Shown: piece by piece, positions 1 to 10,339 of the stretch | Layout: each line of letters begins with the position of its first letter | How positions within the stretch are numbered: the first letter of the stretch is position 1 | Source of the DNA: UBA7803 sp041686955 | Lineage (GTDB): Bacteria > Pseudomonadota > Gammaproteobacteria > Pseudomonadales > Azotimanducaceae | Reading direction: 5' to 3' | Length of the DNA: 42,141 bases | Assembly: GCA_041686955.1 (NCBI GenBank) | Contig: JAWLCV010000036.1 | Coordinates: 1-42,141, forward strand | Notes under the pieces: generated by a model | The model's input: only the letters and a program-made list of their open reading frames with translations | What the model was told of the DNA's origin: nothing | The model's database searches: none | Translations under genes and position numbers: made by a program

Positions 1-1
1 C

Positions 2-868
2 GGCTACAAGCTGGCGCTGGACGATTTCGTCTACCGGCCGGGATGCGAGCCGCTCCTGGCCATCGCCGACTACGTCAAGCTCGACGTGATGGCGCTGGAC
101 CCCGAGACCCTGGCGGACCACGTGGCGCGCATCCGGCCCCACGACGTCATTCTCGTCGCCGAGAAGGTGGAGACGTACGAGGACCTGGCGCGATGCCGCA
201 CCCTCGACTTCGACCTCTACCAGGGATATTTCTTCTGCCGGCCGCAGATGATCACCGGCCGCCGCCCCGCGGCCAATCGCCTGGCGGTGTTGCAGCTCAT
301 CGCCCGGCTCCAGGATCCCGACGCCAGCATCGCCGAACTGGACGCGCTGGTGACGTCGGATCCCGCGCTCTCCTACCGTTTGCTGAAGTACATCAACTCC
401 GCCTACTGCGGGATGCGCACCACCGTCACCTCGATCCATCAGGCGCTGGTCATGGTGGGTACGGAGATGGTGAAAGGCTGGGCCACCCTGATGCTGATGT
501 CCGAGCTGTCCGAGGACAAGCCGCCGGAGCTCATCACCACGGCGCTGATCCGCGCCCGCATGTGCGAGCTCGCGGCCCGTTCCGCCGGCGGCGCGGACAG
601 CCATCAGTGTTTCACCGTGGGTCTCCTGTCGGTGCTGGATGCGCTGCTCGACCTGCCCATGGATCAGGTGGTGGAGGGTCTGCCCTTCGAAGAAGAGACC
701 CGGGCCGCGCTCTGCGGCGGCGGCGGTCCTCTGGGAGAGCTGCTGCGCCGGGTCATCGCCTACGAGCAGGCGAGGCTCTCGGAGGAGGCGAATCTGGAAG
801 GCCTCGCCGCGAGCTACTTGGAATCGGTGAGCTGGGCCATGGAGATGCAGCAGGCGCTGGCGGCTTAA
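2..868 (+). CDS. EAL-HDOD domain signalling protein (3' part)
   Basis: The gene enters from the left edge; 288 residues are visible. The first ~70 are the end of an EAL (cyclic-di-GMP phosphodiesterase-like) domain: LALDDF, YVKLDVM, AEKVET and YQGYFFCRP match its DDF, KID, EGVET and QG blocks. Residues ~95-250 form an HDOD domain (LVTSDPALSYRLLKYINSA, then VGTEMVKGWATLMLMSEL). This is the YuxH/CdgJ-like EAL-HDOD architecture, cytoplasmic and usually linked to motility or surface behaviour. DDFG is replaced by DDFV and EGVET by EKVET, so a non-catalytic, sensory role is likely (inference). The stop TAA (866-868) overlaps the stop of the convergent antiporter gene. Confidence 0.85.
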   Translation, partial: GYKLALDDFVYRPGCEPLLAIADYVKLDVMALDPETLADHVARIRPHDVILVAEKVETYEDLARCRTLDFDLYQGYFFCRPQMITGRRPAANRLAVLQLIARLQDPDASIAELDALVTSDPALSYRLLKYINSAYCGMRTTVTSIHQALVMVGTEMVKGWATLMLMSELSEDKPPELITTALIRARMCELAARSAGGADSHQCFTVGLLSVLDALLDLPMDQVVEGLPFEEETRAALCGGGGPLGELLRRVIAYEQARLSEEANLEGLAASYLESVSWAMEMQQALAA

Positions 869-2310
869 CCCGCTGTCTGGACCACCAATCCGGCCACCAG
901 GTAACCCGCCAGGGCGATACCGGCGGCGACGAGCGCGTAGGGAAGCTGGGTGCGCACGTGGTCGATGTGATCCGTGGCCGCGGCCATGGACGCCACCACC
1001 GTGGTGTCGCTGATGGGGGACGCGTGATCGCCGAACACGGCGCCGGAGAGCACGGCGCCGAGCAGCAGGGCCGGGGCCACGTCCAGGGACAGCGCCAGGG
1101 GAATGGCGAGCGGAATCATGATGGCGAACGTGGCCCAGCTCGAGCCGATCGCGAAGGCCGCGGCGCAGGCGACGCAGAACACCAGCGCCGGTAGCAGGGC
1201 CGTGGGTATCGCGGCGCCCACCACCCCGGCGACGAACTTCCCCGTGCCCAGCACGTCGGTGACGTCGCCGAGGGCGAGCGCGAGCAGCAGGATGACGGCC
1301 ACCGGCAGCAGACCGCCGGCGCCGCGCAGCGCCACCGTCATCAGCTCGTCCATCCGCCGCCCTTGGCCCACCCGCGCCATGAGCCATACCGTCACCAGCC
1401 CCGCCAGTACCGCCCACAGCACGGCGGTGGAGCCCGAGCCGGCGGTCATCTCTCCGCCGCCCGTGACGTACAGCCCCACGGGCACGGCGGCCACCATCAC
1501 CAGCATGGGTGCCAGCATGTAGCTCGGACCCCCGGCAGGCTGGTTCGGCTCGGCGGGCGCATGGAGCAGAGACGGGTCCATCAGCGGCGAGGCGTTGGGC
1601 CACAGCACCTGGCCGCCGCGGGTCCGGGCCTCCGCCCGAGCCATGGGGCCGGGATGCCATCGCCAGGCGATGCTGGCGCCGGCCATGACGACGGCCAGTA
1701 TGGCGTAGAAGTTGAAGGCGATGGCGCGAACGAAGGTGCCGAGCGGGTCGGTCAGCTCCGTCCCCCCGAGGAGTCCGAGGTTGAAGGCTCCCCACGCATT
1801 GAGCGGCACCAGGATGCACACCGGCGCGGAGGTGGCGTCGATCAGATACGCGAGCCGCTCCCGGGAGACCCGGAAACGGTCGAACAGCGGGCGCGACACC
1901 GCCCCCGCCACCAGAAGGGTGAGGTTCGACTCGATGAACACCACCAGCCCGATGGCCCAGGCGAGCCATTCCGCGCGCTGCGGCGAATCGACCCAGCGCC
2001 GGCGCTCGAGCCATGCCACGAAGCCCCGCACGCCTCCGGTGTGCTCCATGCAGGCGATCATGGCGCCGATCACCAGGGCGAAGAGAATGACCCGGGCGTC
2101 GCCGGCGTCCCCGAGCACCGCGACCACCCCCTCCACGGCGTGGGCGGCCGCGGCGAGCGGATTGCCGTCGCCGGCGAGCCACCAGCCGAGCCAGATGCCA
2201 GCGCCGAGCGACAGGATCACCTGCCGGGTGACGATGGCCAGAACGATGGCGCAGAGCGGGGGGAGGATCGAGCTCCAGCCGGGCTCCATCAGGATGCTTC
2301 CGCCATTCAC
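865..2310 (-). CDS. NhaC-family Na+/H+ antiporter
   Basis: A 481-residue polytopic inner-membrane protein with about a dozen hydrophobic segments. The family signature is near the C-terminus (about residues 427-437, GDHASPISDTT, followed by a TDHIDHVRTQLPYA segment), as in NhaC-type antiporters that exchange Na+ or another cation or organic substrate for protons. The central loop (~225-265) is hydrophilic. The GTG start overlaps the stop of the upstream MarR gene (GTGA), which implies translational coupling; an ATG seven codons in (2289) is an alternative start. The substrate cannot be told from sequence. Co-transcription with a MarR regulator suggests expression on an inducing compound or ion stress. 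Confidence 0.85.
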   Translation of the reverse strand: MNGGSILMEPGWSSILPPLCAIVLAIVTRQVILSLGAGIWLGWWLAGDGNPLAAAAHAVEGVVAVLGDAGDARVILFALVIGAMIACMEHTGGVRGFVAWLERRRWVDSPQRAEWLAWAIGLVVFIESNLTLLVAGAVSRPLFDRFRVSRERLAYLIDATSAPVCILVPLNAWGAFNLGLLGGTELTDPLGTFVRAIAFNFYAILAVVMAGASIAWRWHPGPMARAEARTRGGQVLWPNASPLMDPSLLHAPAEPNQPAGGPSYMLAPMLVMVAAVPVGLYVTGGGEMTAGSGSTAVLWAVLAGLVTVWLMARVGQGRRMDELMTVALRGAGGLLPVAVILLLALALGDVTDVLGTGKFVAGVVGAAIPTALLPALVFCVACAAAFAIGSSWATFAIMIPLAIPLALSLDVAPALLLGAVLSGAVFGDHASPISDTTVVASMAAATDHIDHVRTQLPYALVAAGIALAGYLVAGLVVQTAG

Positions 2311-2738
2311 AGCTCGCCCTTGTCCACCCGGTCGATGGTGCGCTCGAGAAACTGCTGCACCACGGTCATCTCCGCGCGGCTGAAACCCCGGGTCAGACGG
2401 CGGTTGAAGGCGGCGAGCATCACGTCGGCCTTCTCGAGCGCCGCTCGTCCGGCTTCGGTGAGGGTGACCTCCGCCACGCGGCGGTCGTCCGGGCTGCGGC
2501 GCCGGGCAATGAACCCGCCCTTCTGCATGCGCGCCAGCATGCCCGTGGCGGCGGATTCGTCCTGGCCGAACGCTGCGGCGATGTCGCCCTGGGAGCAGGG
2601 CTCGTGATCACGAATATAGAACATGGCGCCGAGCTGCGCGGACGAAGCGCCGGTCTCGGCCAGGCAGCGCCGGTCGATGTGTTTGCGCAGTCGATGCTGG
2701 GCCTGGTTGAGGGTGAAGTACAAGCGTGGCGACGTCAT
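2307..2738 (-). CDS. MarR-family transcriptional regulator
   Basis: 143 residues, the normal MarR length. It has a winged helix-turn-helix in the middle (SQGDIAAAFGQDESAATGML as helices 3-4) and the conserved wing SPDDRRVAEVTLTEAG, flanked by N- and C-terminal dimerisation helices. It probably represses its own operon with the downstream antiporter gene and the divergent amidohydrolase-like gene, because two matching palindromes lie in the 70-base shared promoter region. The ligand is unknown. The stop codon overlaps the antiporter start. Confidence 0.88.
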   Translation of the reverse strand: MTSPRLYFTLNQAQHRLRKHIDRRCLAETGASSAQLGAMFYIRDHEPCSQGDIAAAFGQDESAATGMLARMQKGGFIARRRSPDDRRVAEVTLTEAGRAALEKADVMLAAFNRRLTRGFSRAEMTVVQQFLERTIDRVDKGEL

Positions 2739-2751
2739 GCCCGGATAATGG

Positions 2752-2794
2752 TTGACCCATCAAGTTCTGGCAAATAAGGTTGATCTGTCAAGTT
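2752..2794. promoter_or_regulatory. Paired TTGA-N4-TCAA operators (putative MarR sites)
   Basis: Two copies of one palindrome lie in the same orientation: TTGACCCATCAAGTT at 2752-2766 and TTGATCTGTCAAGTT at 2780-2794, 28 bases apart. Each has the core TTGA-N4-TCAA followed by GTT. A MarR protein is a dimer that binds such inverted repeats, and the gene beside the sites is a MarR. The first copy starts with a -35-like TTGACC reading right; the second gives a perfect TTGACA -35 hexamer reading left. Clear -10 partners are not obvious. Binding by this MarR is inferred. Confidence 0.65.
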
Positions 2795-2808
2795 AAAGCG
2801 GGTGAGTC

Positions 2809-3624
2809 ATGACACAGCCGGCCATCATCGACGTATGGGCTCAGCGACCGGGGGCGACCTTCATGGAGCAGCCGTGGCTGGCCACCCTGTTGCGCTGGAC
2901 GGGGGGCAGCGCCGGCGAGGTTTCCGAGGAGCAACTGTTCGCCCACATGGACGAGGCGGGTGTGAGCACGGCTCTGCTGTCCGCGTGGTGGGGCCCCACC
3001 GGTGAGCTGATCAGCAACGCGAGCGTCGCGGAGCTGGTTCAACGGTATCCCGAGCGGATCGCGGGCATCGCGTCGGTGGATCTGTCCCGGCCCATGGAGG
3101 CGGTCCGCACGCTGCGCCTCTATGTGCGGGATTACGGCTTCAAGGGGCTGCGGGTGGTGCCCTGGTTGTGGAACCTGCCGCCGGACGACCGGCGGTACTA
3201 TCCGCTGTACGCGGCCTGTTGTGAGCTCGACGTGCCGTTCATGACCCAGATCGGCTACACCGGTCCGCTGTGCCCCTCCGAACCGGGCCGGCCGATTCCG
3301 TACCTGGAGAACGTGCTGCTGGAGTTTCCCGAGCTCAAGGTGGTCGGCGGTCACGTGGGCTTCCCCTGGTTCGACGAGGTCGTGGCCCTGTCGGGGAAGT
3401 TCCCGGGCCTCTACGTGGATACCTCGGCCTACGTGGCCGGCCGCTACCCCGGCGCGCTGGTGGAGTTCATGAAGGGCCGCGGCCGGGAGCGGGTGATGTT
3501 CGGCACCAACTACCCCATGCTGACCCCGAAGCGCTGCCTGAAGAATCTGGGCCAGCTCGGCCTCGACGAGGCCACCCTGGAGCTGTTCCTTTCTGGCAAC
3601 GCCCGCCGTCTGTTCCGCCTCTGA
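2809..3624 (+). CDS. Amidohydrolase-2-like TIM-barrel protein, divergent metal site
   Basis: 271 residues with the layout of the amidohydrolase_2 (COG2159-type) TIM barrel: a first strand ending IIDVWAQRP, GIASVDL, YGFKGLRVVPW, VVGGHVGFPWFDE, VMFGTNYPM, and a C-terminal GNARRLFRL helix as in LFLSGNARRLF of the family. The usual first-strand HxH is replaced by VWAQ, the strand-5 His appears replaced (MTQIG, ~145-149), and the strand-8 Asp of G(S/T)DYP is Asn234. His182 is kept. It could be a non-metal or altered-metal hydrolase or decarboxylase relative; the substrate is unknown. It is divergent from the MarR/antiporter operon and probably shares its control. ATG 2809 is used; upstream GGGTGAG is a weak ribosome site. 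Confidence 0.75.
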   Translation: MTQPAIIDVWAQRPGATFMEQPWLATLLRWTGGSAGEVSEEQLFAHMDEAGVSTALLSAWWGPTGELISNASVAELVQRYPERIAGIASVDLSRPMEAVRTLRLYVRDYGFKGLRVVPWLWNLPPDDRRYYPLYAACCELDVPFMTQIGYTGPLCPSEPGRPIPYLENVLLEFPELKVVGGHVGFPWFDEVVALSGKFPGLYVDTSAYVAGRYPGALVEFMKGRGRERVMFGTNYPMLTPKRCLKNLGQLGLDEATLELFLSGNARRLFRL

Positions 3625-3741
3625 GCGCACCGGCGCTCGGGCGGGCCGAGCCTGGGTCCGGCCTCGGGCCTGGGCCGCCGGATTCGATACCCGGGCCGAA
3701 GGATGGTTCAATTGCCGCTTCCGAAAGCATCAGGAGAACCC

Positions 3742-5562
3742 ATGCTTCGCATTCCCCATGTCCTGGCCATGCTGGTGGTGGCGGCACTGGTCGGCGGCTG
3801 GCACGCCGCCCGCGCGGAGCCCGCCGAAACCGCCACCGAATCGGAGCGGCTCAACGCCTGGTTCGAGGCGGTGTTTCAGGCCGACCTGGAGCGCTCGCCG
3901 GTGTCCAAGACCTACCTCGGCATCATCGACCACGACTACGACGACTGGGACGATGTGTCCCCCGAGTTCGAGCTCGAGAGTTACCGCATCGGCCAGCGGC
4001 AGCTCCAGGAGATGTACGACCGGTTCGATTACGACGCTCTCGACGAGCAGGAGAAGGTTTCCTGGCGGCTGTTCGAGTACGACAAGCAGCGGGCCAAGGC
4101 GGGGCATCCCTACCGGGACCACGTCTACACCTTCAACCAGATGTATGGCGTGCAGTCGCGGATTCCGGCGTTTCTGATCAACCAGCACCGGGTCGGCGAC
4201 GTTGCTCACGCAGAGGCGTACATCGGCCGGCTGCAGGGCGCGGACGAGTACCTCGAGCAGGCCATCGAGAACGCGAGGCGCCGCTTCGAGAAGAAGATCT
4301 ACCCGCCGCGATTCGTCTACGACCACGTGCTGCGGGACGCCCGCAACGTGATCAGCGGAGCCCCGTTCGAAGCGGACGCCACCACGGATTCGCCGCTCTG
4401 GGCGGACTTCAAGAGTAAGGTAGACGCCCTGGACGTGGAGGAAGCCCGCAAGCAGCAGCTCCTCGAGGAGGCCCGGCTCGCGCTGGTGAATCACCTGAGC
4501 CGTGGTTACGAGGCGCTCATCGCCGAGATGGAGCGTCAGCGCGGGCAGGCGGACGAGACTGCGGGGGCGTGGAAGCTTCCGGACGGGCAGGACTACTACG
4601 CCTACGCGCTGGAAGAGGCTACGACCACCCGGCTGAGCGCCGACGAGGTGCACCGCCTCGGGCTGGCGGAGGCCGAACGGATTCATGGCGAGATGCGCGG
4701 CATCATGAAGCGGGTGGGCTTCGAGGGCACGCTGCAGGAGTTCTTCGAGTTCACGCGGACGGATCCGCGCTTCTACCTGCCGAACACCGACGAGGGCCGG
4801 GAGCGTTATCTCGCCGAGGCGACGGCCATCATCGACGACATGCGCGGGCGACTGGATTCCCTGTTCGCGCGCAAGCCCCAGGCGGATCTCGTGGTCAAGC
4901 GGGTGGAGCCGTTCCGTGAGCGCTCCGCCGGCAAGGCCTTCTATCAGCGCCCGGCGCCCGATGGCTCGCGGCCGGGCATCTATTACGTGAACCTCTACGA
5001 CACGCGGGACATGCCGACCTACCAGATGCGCGCCCTGGCCTATCACGAGGGCATTCCCGGACATCACATGCAGATCGCCATCGCCCAGGAACTGGCAGGC
5101 CTGCCGAGCTTTCGCCGCTTCGGCGGGTACACCGCCTACTCCGAAGGCTGGGGGCTGTACGCCGAGTGGGCGCCGGCACAGCTCGGGCTCTATCAGGATC
5201 CCTACGAGGACTTCGGGCGGCTGGCCATGGAGCTGTGGCGCGCCGGGCGCCTGGTAGTGGATACGGGCCTGCACGCCAAGCGCTGGACCCGCGAGCAGGC
5301 CATCGACTGGCTGGTGGAGAACACCCCCAACCCCCGCGGCGACGTGGTGAAGGCCGTGGAGCGCTACATCGTCATGCCGGGTCAGGCCACGGCTTACAAG
5401 ATCGGCATGCTGAAGATCCAGGAGCTGCGCCGGCGCGCGGAGCAGGAGCTGGGCGACGCCTTCGACGTGCGCAGCTTTCACGACGCGGTGCTGGCCCGCG
5501 GCGCCGTTCCCCTGGACCTGCTCGAAGAGCTGGTGTCGGAGTACATCGCCTCCGGCGGCTGA
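3742..5562 (+). CDS. Exported DUF885-family putative metallopeptidase
   Basis: 606 residues from ATG 3742, chosen because AGGAG (3732-3736) is well placed and a good signal peptide follows (LRIPHVLAMLVVAALVGGW, cleavage after ARA, ~27); an in-frame ATG at 3703 lacks a ribosome site. The body matches DUF885 (COG4805): an N-terminal helical region with LERSPVSKTYLG, then HEGIPGHH (435-442) with a downstream YSEGWGLYAE (Glu468), which together look like a gluzincin-type zinc site. Activity in this family is poorly characterised, with peptidase the usual prediction. It is probably periplasmic or lipid-free secreted. It stands alone, with no operon partner. Confidence 0.85.
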   Translation: MLRIPHVLAMLVVAALVGGWHAARAEPAETATESERLNAWFEAVFQADLERSPVSKTYLGIIDHDYDDWDDVSPEFELESYRIGQRQLQEMYDRFDYDALDEQEKVSWRLFEYDKQRAKAGHPYRDHVYTFNQMYGVQSRIPAFLINQHRVGDVAHAEAYIGRLQGADEYLEQAIENARRRFEKKIYPPRFVYDHVLRDARNVISGAPFEADATTDSPLWADFKSKVDALDVEEARKQQLLEEARLALVNHLSRGYEALIAEMERQRGQADETAGAWKLPDGQDYYAYALEEATTTRLSADEVHRLGLAEAERIHGEMRGIMKRVGFEGTLQEFFEFTRTDPRFYLPNTDEGRERYLAEATAIIDDMRGRLDSLFARKPQADLVVKRVEPFRERSAGKAFYQRPAPDGSRPGIYYVNLYDTRDMPTYQMRALAYHEGIPGHHMQIAIAQELAGLPSFRRFGGYTAYSEGWGLYAEWAPAQLGLYQDPYEDFGRLAMELWRAGRLVVDTGLHAKRWTREQAIDWLVENTPNPRGDVVKAVERYIVMPGQATAYKIGMLKIQELRRRAEQELGDAFDVRSFHDAVLARGAVPLDLLEELVSEYIASGG

Positions 5563-5649
5563 GCAAGGGCTTCCGCGCTCCGGCAATTCTTGCTGGCGGG
5601 ATGGCCCCGGAGCAGCGGCGGGCGGGGAGGTCCGGCGAGTCGGTGCCCA

Positions 5650-5665
5650 TGGCACGACTGATGCA
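5650..5665 (+). promoter_or_regulatory. Candidate sigma-54 (-24/-12) promoter of the PRC-barrel gene
   Basis: TGGCACG-ACTG-ATGCA. The -24 GG is at 5651-5652 and the -12 GC at 5663-5664, exactly ten bases apart as sigma-54 requires. The known consensus is YTGGCACG-R-NNN-TTGCW; mismatches here are the first Y and one T. The predicted start is near 5676, ahead of the AGGAGG ribosome site at 5692-5697. An almost identical element precedes the membrane cassette at 13541. Confidence 0.55.
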
Positions 5666-5702
5666 CGTGCCCGGGCACCTAGTCCATCGCCAGGAGGACC
5701 AC

Positions 5703-7040
<1,338 letters not shown>

Positions 7041-7053
7041 GGAGAGCGGGAGC

Positions 7054-7278
7054 GTGAACAGACTGCTGGTGCTCGCGCTGGCGGGCGGCTTTCTCTACTG
7101 GCTGCTCAAGGAACCGGCGCAGAGGACGCGTCTGGAGCCGCCACAGCCGGAGGACGAGTACCCGCCGCCGCACAGCGAAGACGACCTGCTGGACGAGGCG
7201 CTGGAGGAGTCCTTCCCCGCCAGCGACCCGCCGGCGGTGACGCCCCCGCCCCGGGTGCCCGGAGACCTGCCGCACTGA
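7054..7278 (+). CDS. Small membrane-anchored protein with DEALEESFPASDPPA motif
   Basis: 74 residues from GTG 7054, 13 bases after the PRC-barrel stop, with GAGGAG/GGGAG upstream. An N-terminal hydrophobic helix (LLVLALAGGFLYWLL, ~4-18) anchors a short acidic, Pro-rich tail that carries DEALEESFPASDPPA (~50-64). I recognise this tail motif from small proteobacterial proteins of unknown function, often near stress genes. Its close spacing places it in the PRC-barrel operon. No catalytic residues are visible. Confidence 0.75.
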   Translation: MNRLLVLALAGGFLYWLLKEPAQRTRLEPPQPEDEYPPPHSEDDLLDEALEESFPASDPPAVTPPPRVPGDLPH

Positions 7279-7345
7279 GCGAAGCCGCGGGTCGACGCGC
7301 CGAGGAGTTCCGGGCGGTCCCGGCCGTTACGAGTGGTACGCTGAT

Positions 7346-7432
7346 TGGTGCCCGGGGTCGGAGTCGAACCGACACTCTGTTGCCAGAACCAGATTTTGAG
7401 TCTGGCGCGTCTACCAGTTTCGCCACCCGGGC
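7346..7432 (-). tRNA. tRNA-Leu (anticodon CAA)
   Basis: The minus strand reads as an 87-base class II tRNA: acceptor GCCCGGG pairs with CCCGGGC, discriminator A, CCA encoded (7346-7348). The D-arm holds GAAACTGGTAGACGC, the anticodon stem-loop is CCAGA-CTCAAAA-TCTGG with CAA at 34-36 (reads UUG), followed by a long variable arm and the T-loop GGTTCGACTCC. It stands alone between the small membrane gene and the GST-like gene on the opposite strand. A -10-like TAACAT (7451-7446) lies just upstream; no U-rich terminator is visible downstream. Confidence 0.97.
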
Positions 7433-7522
7433 GGGGCGGCCGGGAATGTTACAACGGCGGCCGCTGCGGATTCCATCCGAACGGTGGTTTAATCGGCGAT
7501 GGCTGGAAAGGAGCAACCCTCG

Positions 7523-8143
7523 ATGAGCGACGAACTCGTCTTCTACACCAATCCCATGTCCCGTGGCCGCATCGTCCGCTGGATGCTCGAGGAGGTGGGT
7601 GCCCCCTACCGCACGGAGATCCTGGATTACGGCACCACCATGAAGGCCCCCGATTACCTGGCCATCAATCCAATGGGCAAGGTGCCGGCCGTCCGCCACG
7701 GCGACACCGTGGTCACCGAGTGCGCGGCCATCTGTGCCTACCTGGCGGACGCGTTCCCCGAGGCCGGCCTCGCGCCGCCGCCGGAGCGGCGCGGCGCCTA
7801 CTACCGCTGGCTGTTCTTCGCCGCCGGCCCGCTCGAGGCGGCGGTGACGAACCAGGCCCTGGGGGTCGAGGTGCCGCCTGAGCGGGAAGCCATGGCCGGA
7901 TACGGCAACCTCGCCCGGGTGGTCGACACCCTGGAGCACGCCGTGAGCGGCGACGGCTTCATCGCCGGGGAGCGGTTTTCCGCTGCCGACGTGTACGTGG
8001 GCTCGCAGATCGGTTGGGGAATGGAGTTCGGCACCATCGAGCGGCGGCCGGCGTTCGAGAAGTACTGGGCACGGCTCGAGCCGCGTGAGGCGCGCCGGCG
8101 GGCGGCGGCCATGGACGACGCCGCGAGCCCCGCCTCGGCGTGA
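7523..8143 (+). CDS. Glutathione S-transferase family protein
   Basis: 206 residues. ATG 7523 is preferred over ATG 7499 because AAAGGAG (7507-7513) is 9 bases upstream and the fold then starts MSDELVFYTNPMSRGR. Residues 1-80 are a thioredoxin-like GST domain with NPMGKVPAV (cis-Pro) and VTECAAICAYLAD, where the usual ES of the glutathione-binding turn is EC. Residues ~90-200 are the all-helical C-terminal domain with GERFSAADVYVGSQIGW (N-capping box). It is cytosolic; substrate unknown. A TTTAAT element at 7488-7493 may be its -10. Confidence 0.88.
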   Translation: MSDELVFYTNPMSRGRIVRWMLEEVGAPYRTEILDYGTTMKAPDYLAINPMGKVPAVRHGDTVVTECAAICAYLADAFPEAGLAPPPERRGAYYRWLFFAAGPLEAAVTNQALGVEVPPEREAMAGYGNLARVVDTLEHAVSGDGFIAGERFSAADVYVGSQIGWGMEFGTIERRPAFEKYWARLEPREARRRAAAMDDAASPASA

Positions 8144-8181
8144 GCGGCGGCGACCCGGGCCTGCGGAGTCGCCGTTTGCGC

Positions 8182-8187
8182 TAGAAT
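8182..8187 (+). promoter_or_regulatory. -10 element TAGAAT, queA operon promoter candidate
   Basis: TAGAAT at 8182-8187, preceded by GTTTGCGC, 30 bases before the queA start. The start of transcription would be near 8194. No convincing -35 hexamer is present at 16-18 bases, so this is tentative. Confidence 0.4.
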
Positions 8188-8217
8188 CCGCCGTTTCGCC
8201 CTGGGTCCGCCTCGCCG

Positions 8218-9226
8218 ATGCGCCTGCAGGATTTCGACTACGAGCTGCCCGAGCGGCTCATCGCTCAGCTGCCGGCGGCACGCCGTGAAGACAGTCGTCT
8301 GCTGCACCTCGAGCGCGACGCGCTGGAGCACCTGCGGTTCGCCGACTTCCCGGGCCTGTTGCGGCCCGGGGATCTGCTGGTGCTGAACGACACCCGGGTG
8401 ATCAAGGCGCGCCTGCGCGGCGAGAAGGACAGCGGCGGGCGTGCCGAGGTGCTGGTGGAGCGCATCGATTCCGACACCGAGGCGCTGTGTCAGGTCCGGG
8501 TGAGCAAGCCCCTCAAGCCGGGGCGCACCATCCACGTGGCCGGTTTCGTGCTGACGGTGCTGGCGCGGGAGGGCGACTTCTATCGGTTGGGATTTCCCGC
8601 GGCGGTCACCGACGTGCTGGAGGCGGCCGGCGAGGTGCCGTTGCCGCCGTACATCGAGCGCGCGCCGGAGGGCGTGGACCTGGAGCGGTACCAGACCGTG
8701 TACGGCGTCCACCCCGGCGCGGTGGCGGCGCCCACCGCGGGGCTGCACTTCAGCGAAGCGATGCTGGCGGAGTTACCGGAGCGCGGCGTGGAGCTCGCCA
8801 GCGTGACGCTGCACGTGGGCGCGGGCACCTTTCAGCCGGTGCGGGTCGAGGACATCCAGCGGCATCGTATGCATCTCGAACGCTACCGGGTGCCCGAGGC
8901 CGCAGCGGCGGCGGTGGAGCGCTGCCGGGAACGGGGCGGCCGGGTGGTGGCCGTCGGCACCACGGTGGTGCGCAGCCTCGAGTCCGCGGCCGCCGGGTGC
9001 GGCCGGGTGGAACCCGGGGAGGGCGAGACCGACCTGTTCATCACCCCCGGCTACCGGTTCCGGGTGGTGGACGCCCTGCTCACCAACTTCCATCTGCCGC
9101 AGTCGACCCTGCTCATGCTGGTGTGCGCCTTCGGCGGGTATCAGCGGGTGATGGCCGCGTACCGGGCGGCGGTGGCCGCCGGCTACCGGTTCTTCAGCTA
9201 CGGAGACGCCATGTTCCTGGAACGAC

Positions 9227-9234
<8 letters not shown>
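8218..9234 (+). CDS. queA: S-adenosylmethionine:tRNA ribosyltransferase-isomerase
   Basis: 338 residues, close to other QueA proteins. It transfers and isomerises the ribosyl part of SAM onto 7-aminomethyl-7-deazaguanine in tRNA, making epoxyqueuosine. Diagnostic blocks: the N-terminus DFDYELPERLIAQLPAARREDSRLL, LLVLNDTRVIKARL, PTAGLHFSEAMLAEL, TLHVGAGTFQPV and TNFHLPQSTLLMLVCAFGG. It acts after Tgt, whose gene follows and overlaps by 8 bases, so the two pathway steps are co-expressed. Cytosolic. Confidence 0.97.

Positions 9235-10325
<1,091 letters not shown>

Positions 10326-10339
<14 letters not shown>

Noticed and set aside
3730..5655. 641-codon open frame on the minus strand opposite the DUF885 gene
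   Set aside because: Antisense shadow; the plus-strand gene has a signal peptide, ribosome site and the HEGIPGHH motif.
7331..7350. Sigma-54-like TGGTACG-N4-TTGG before the tRNA region
   Set aside because: The -12 GC is GG here and it would read into the antisense of tRNA-Leu with no gene to serve.
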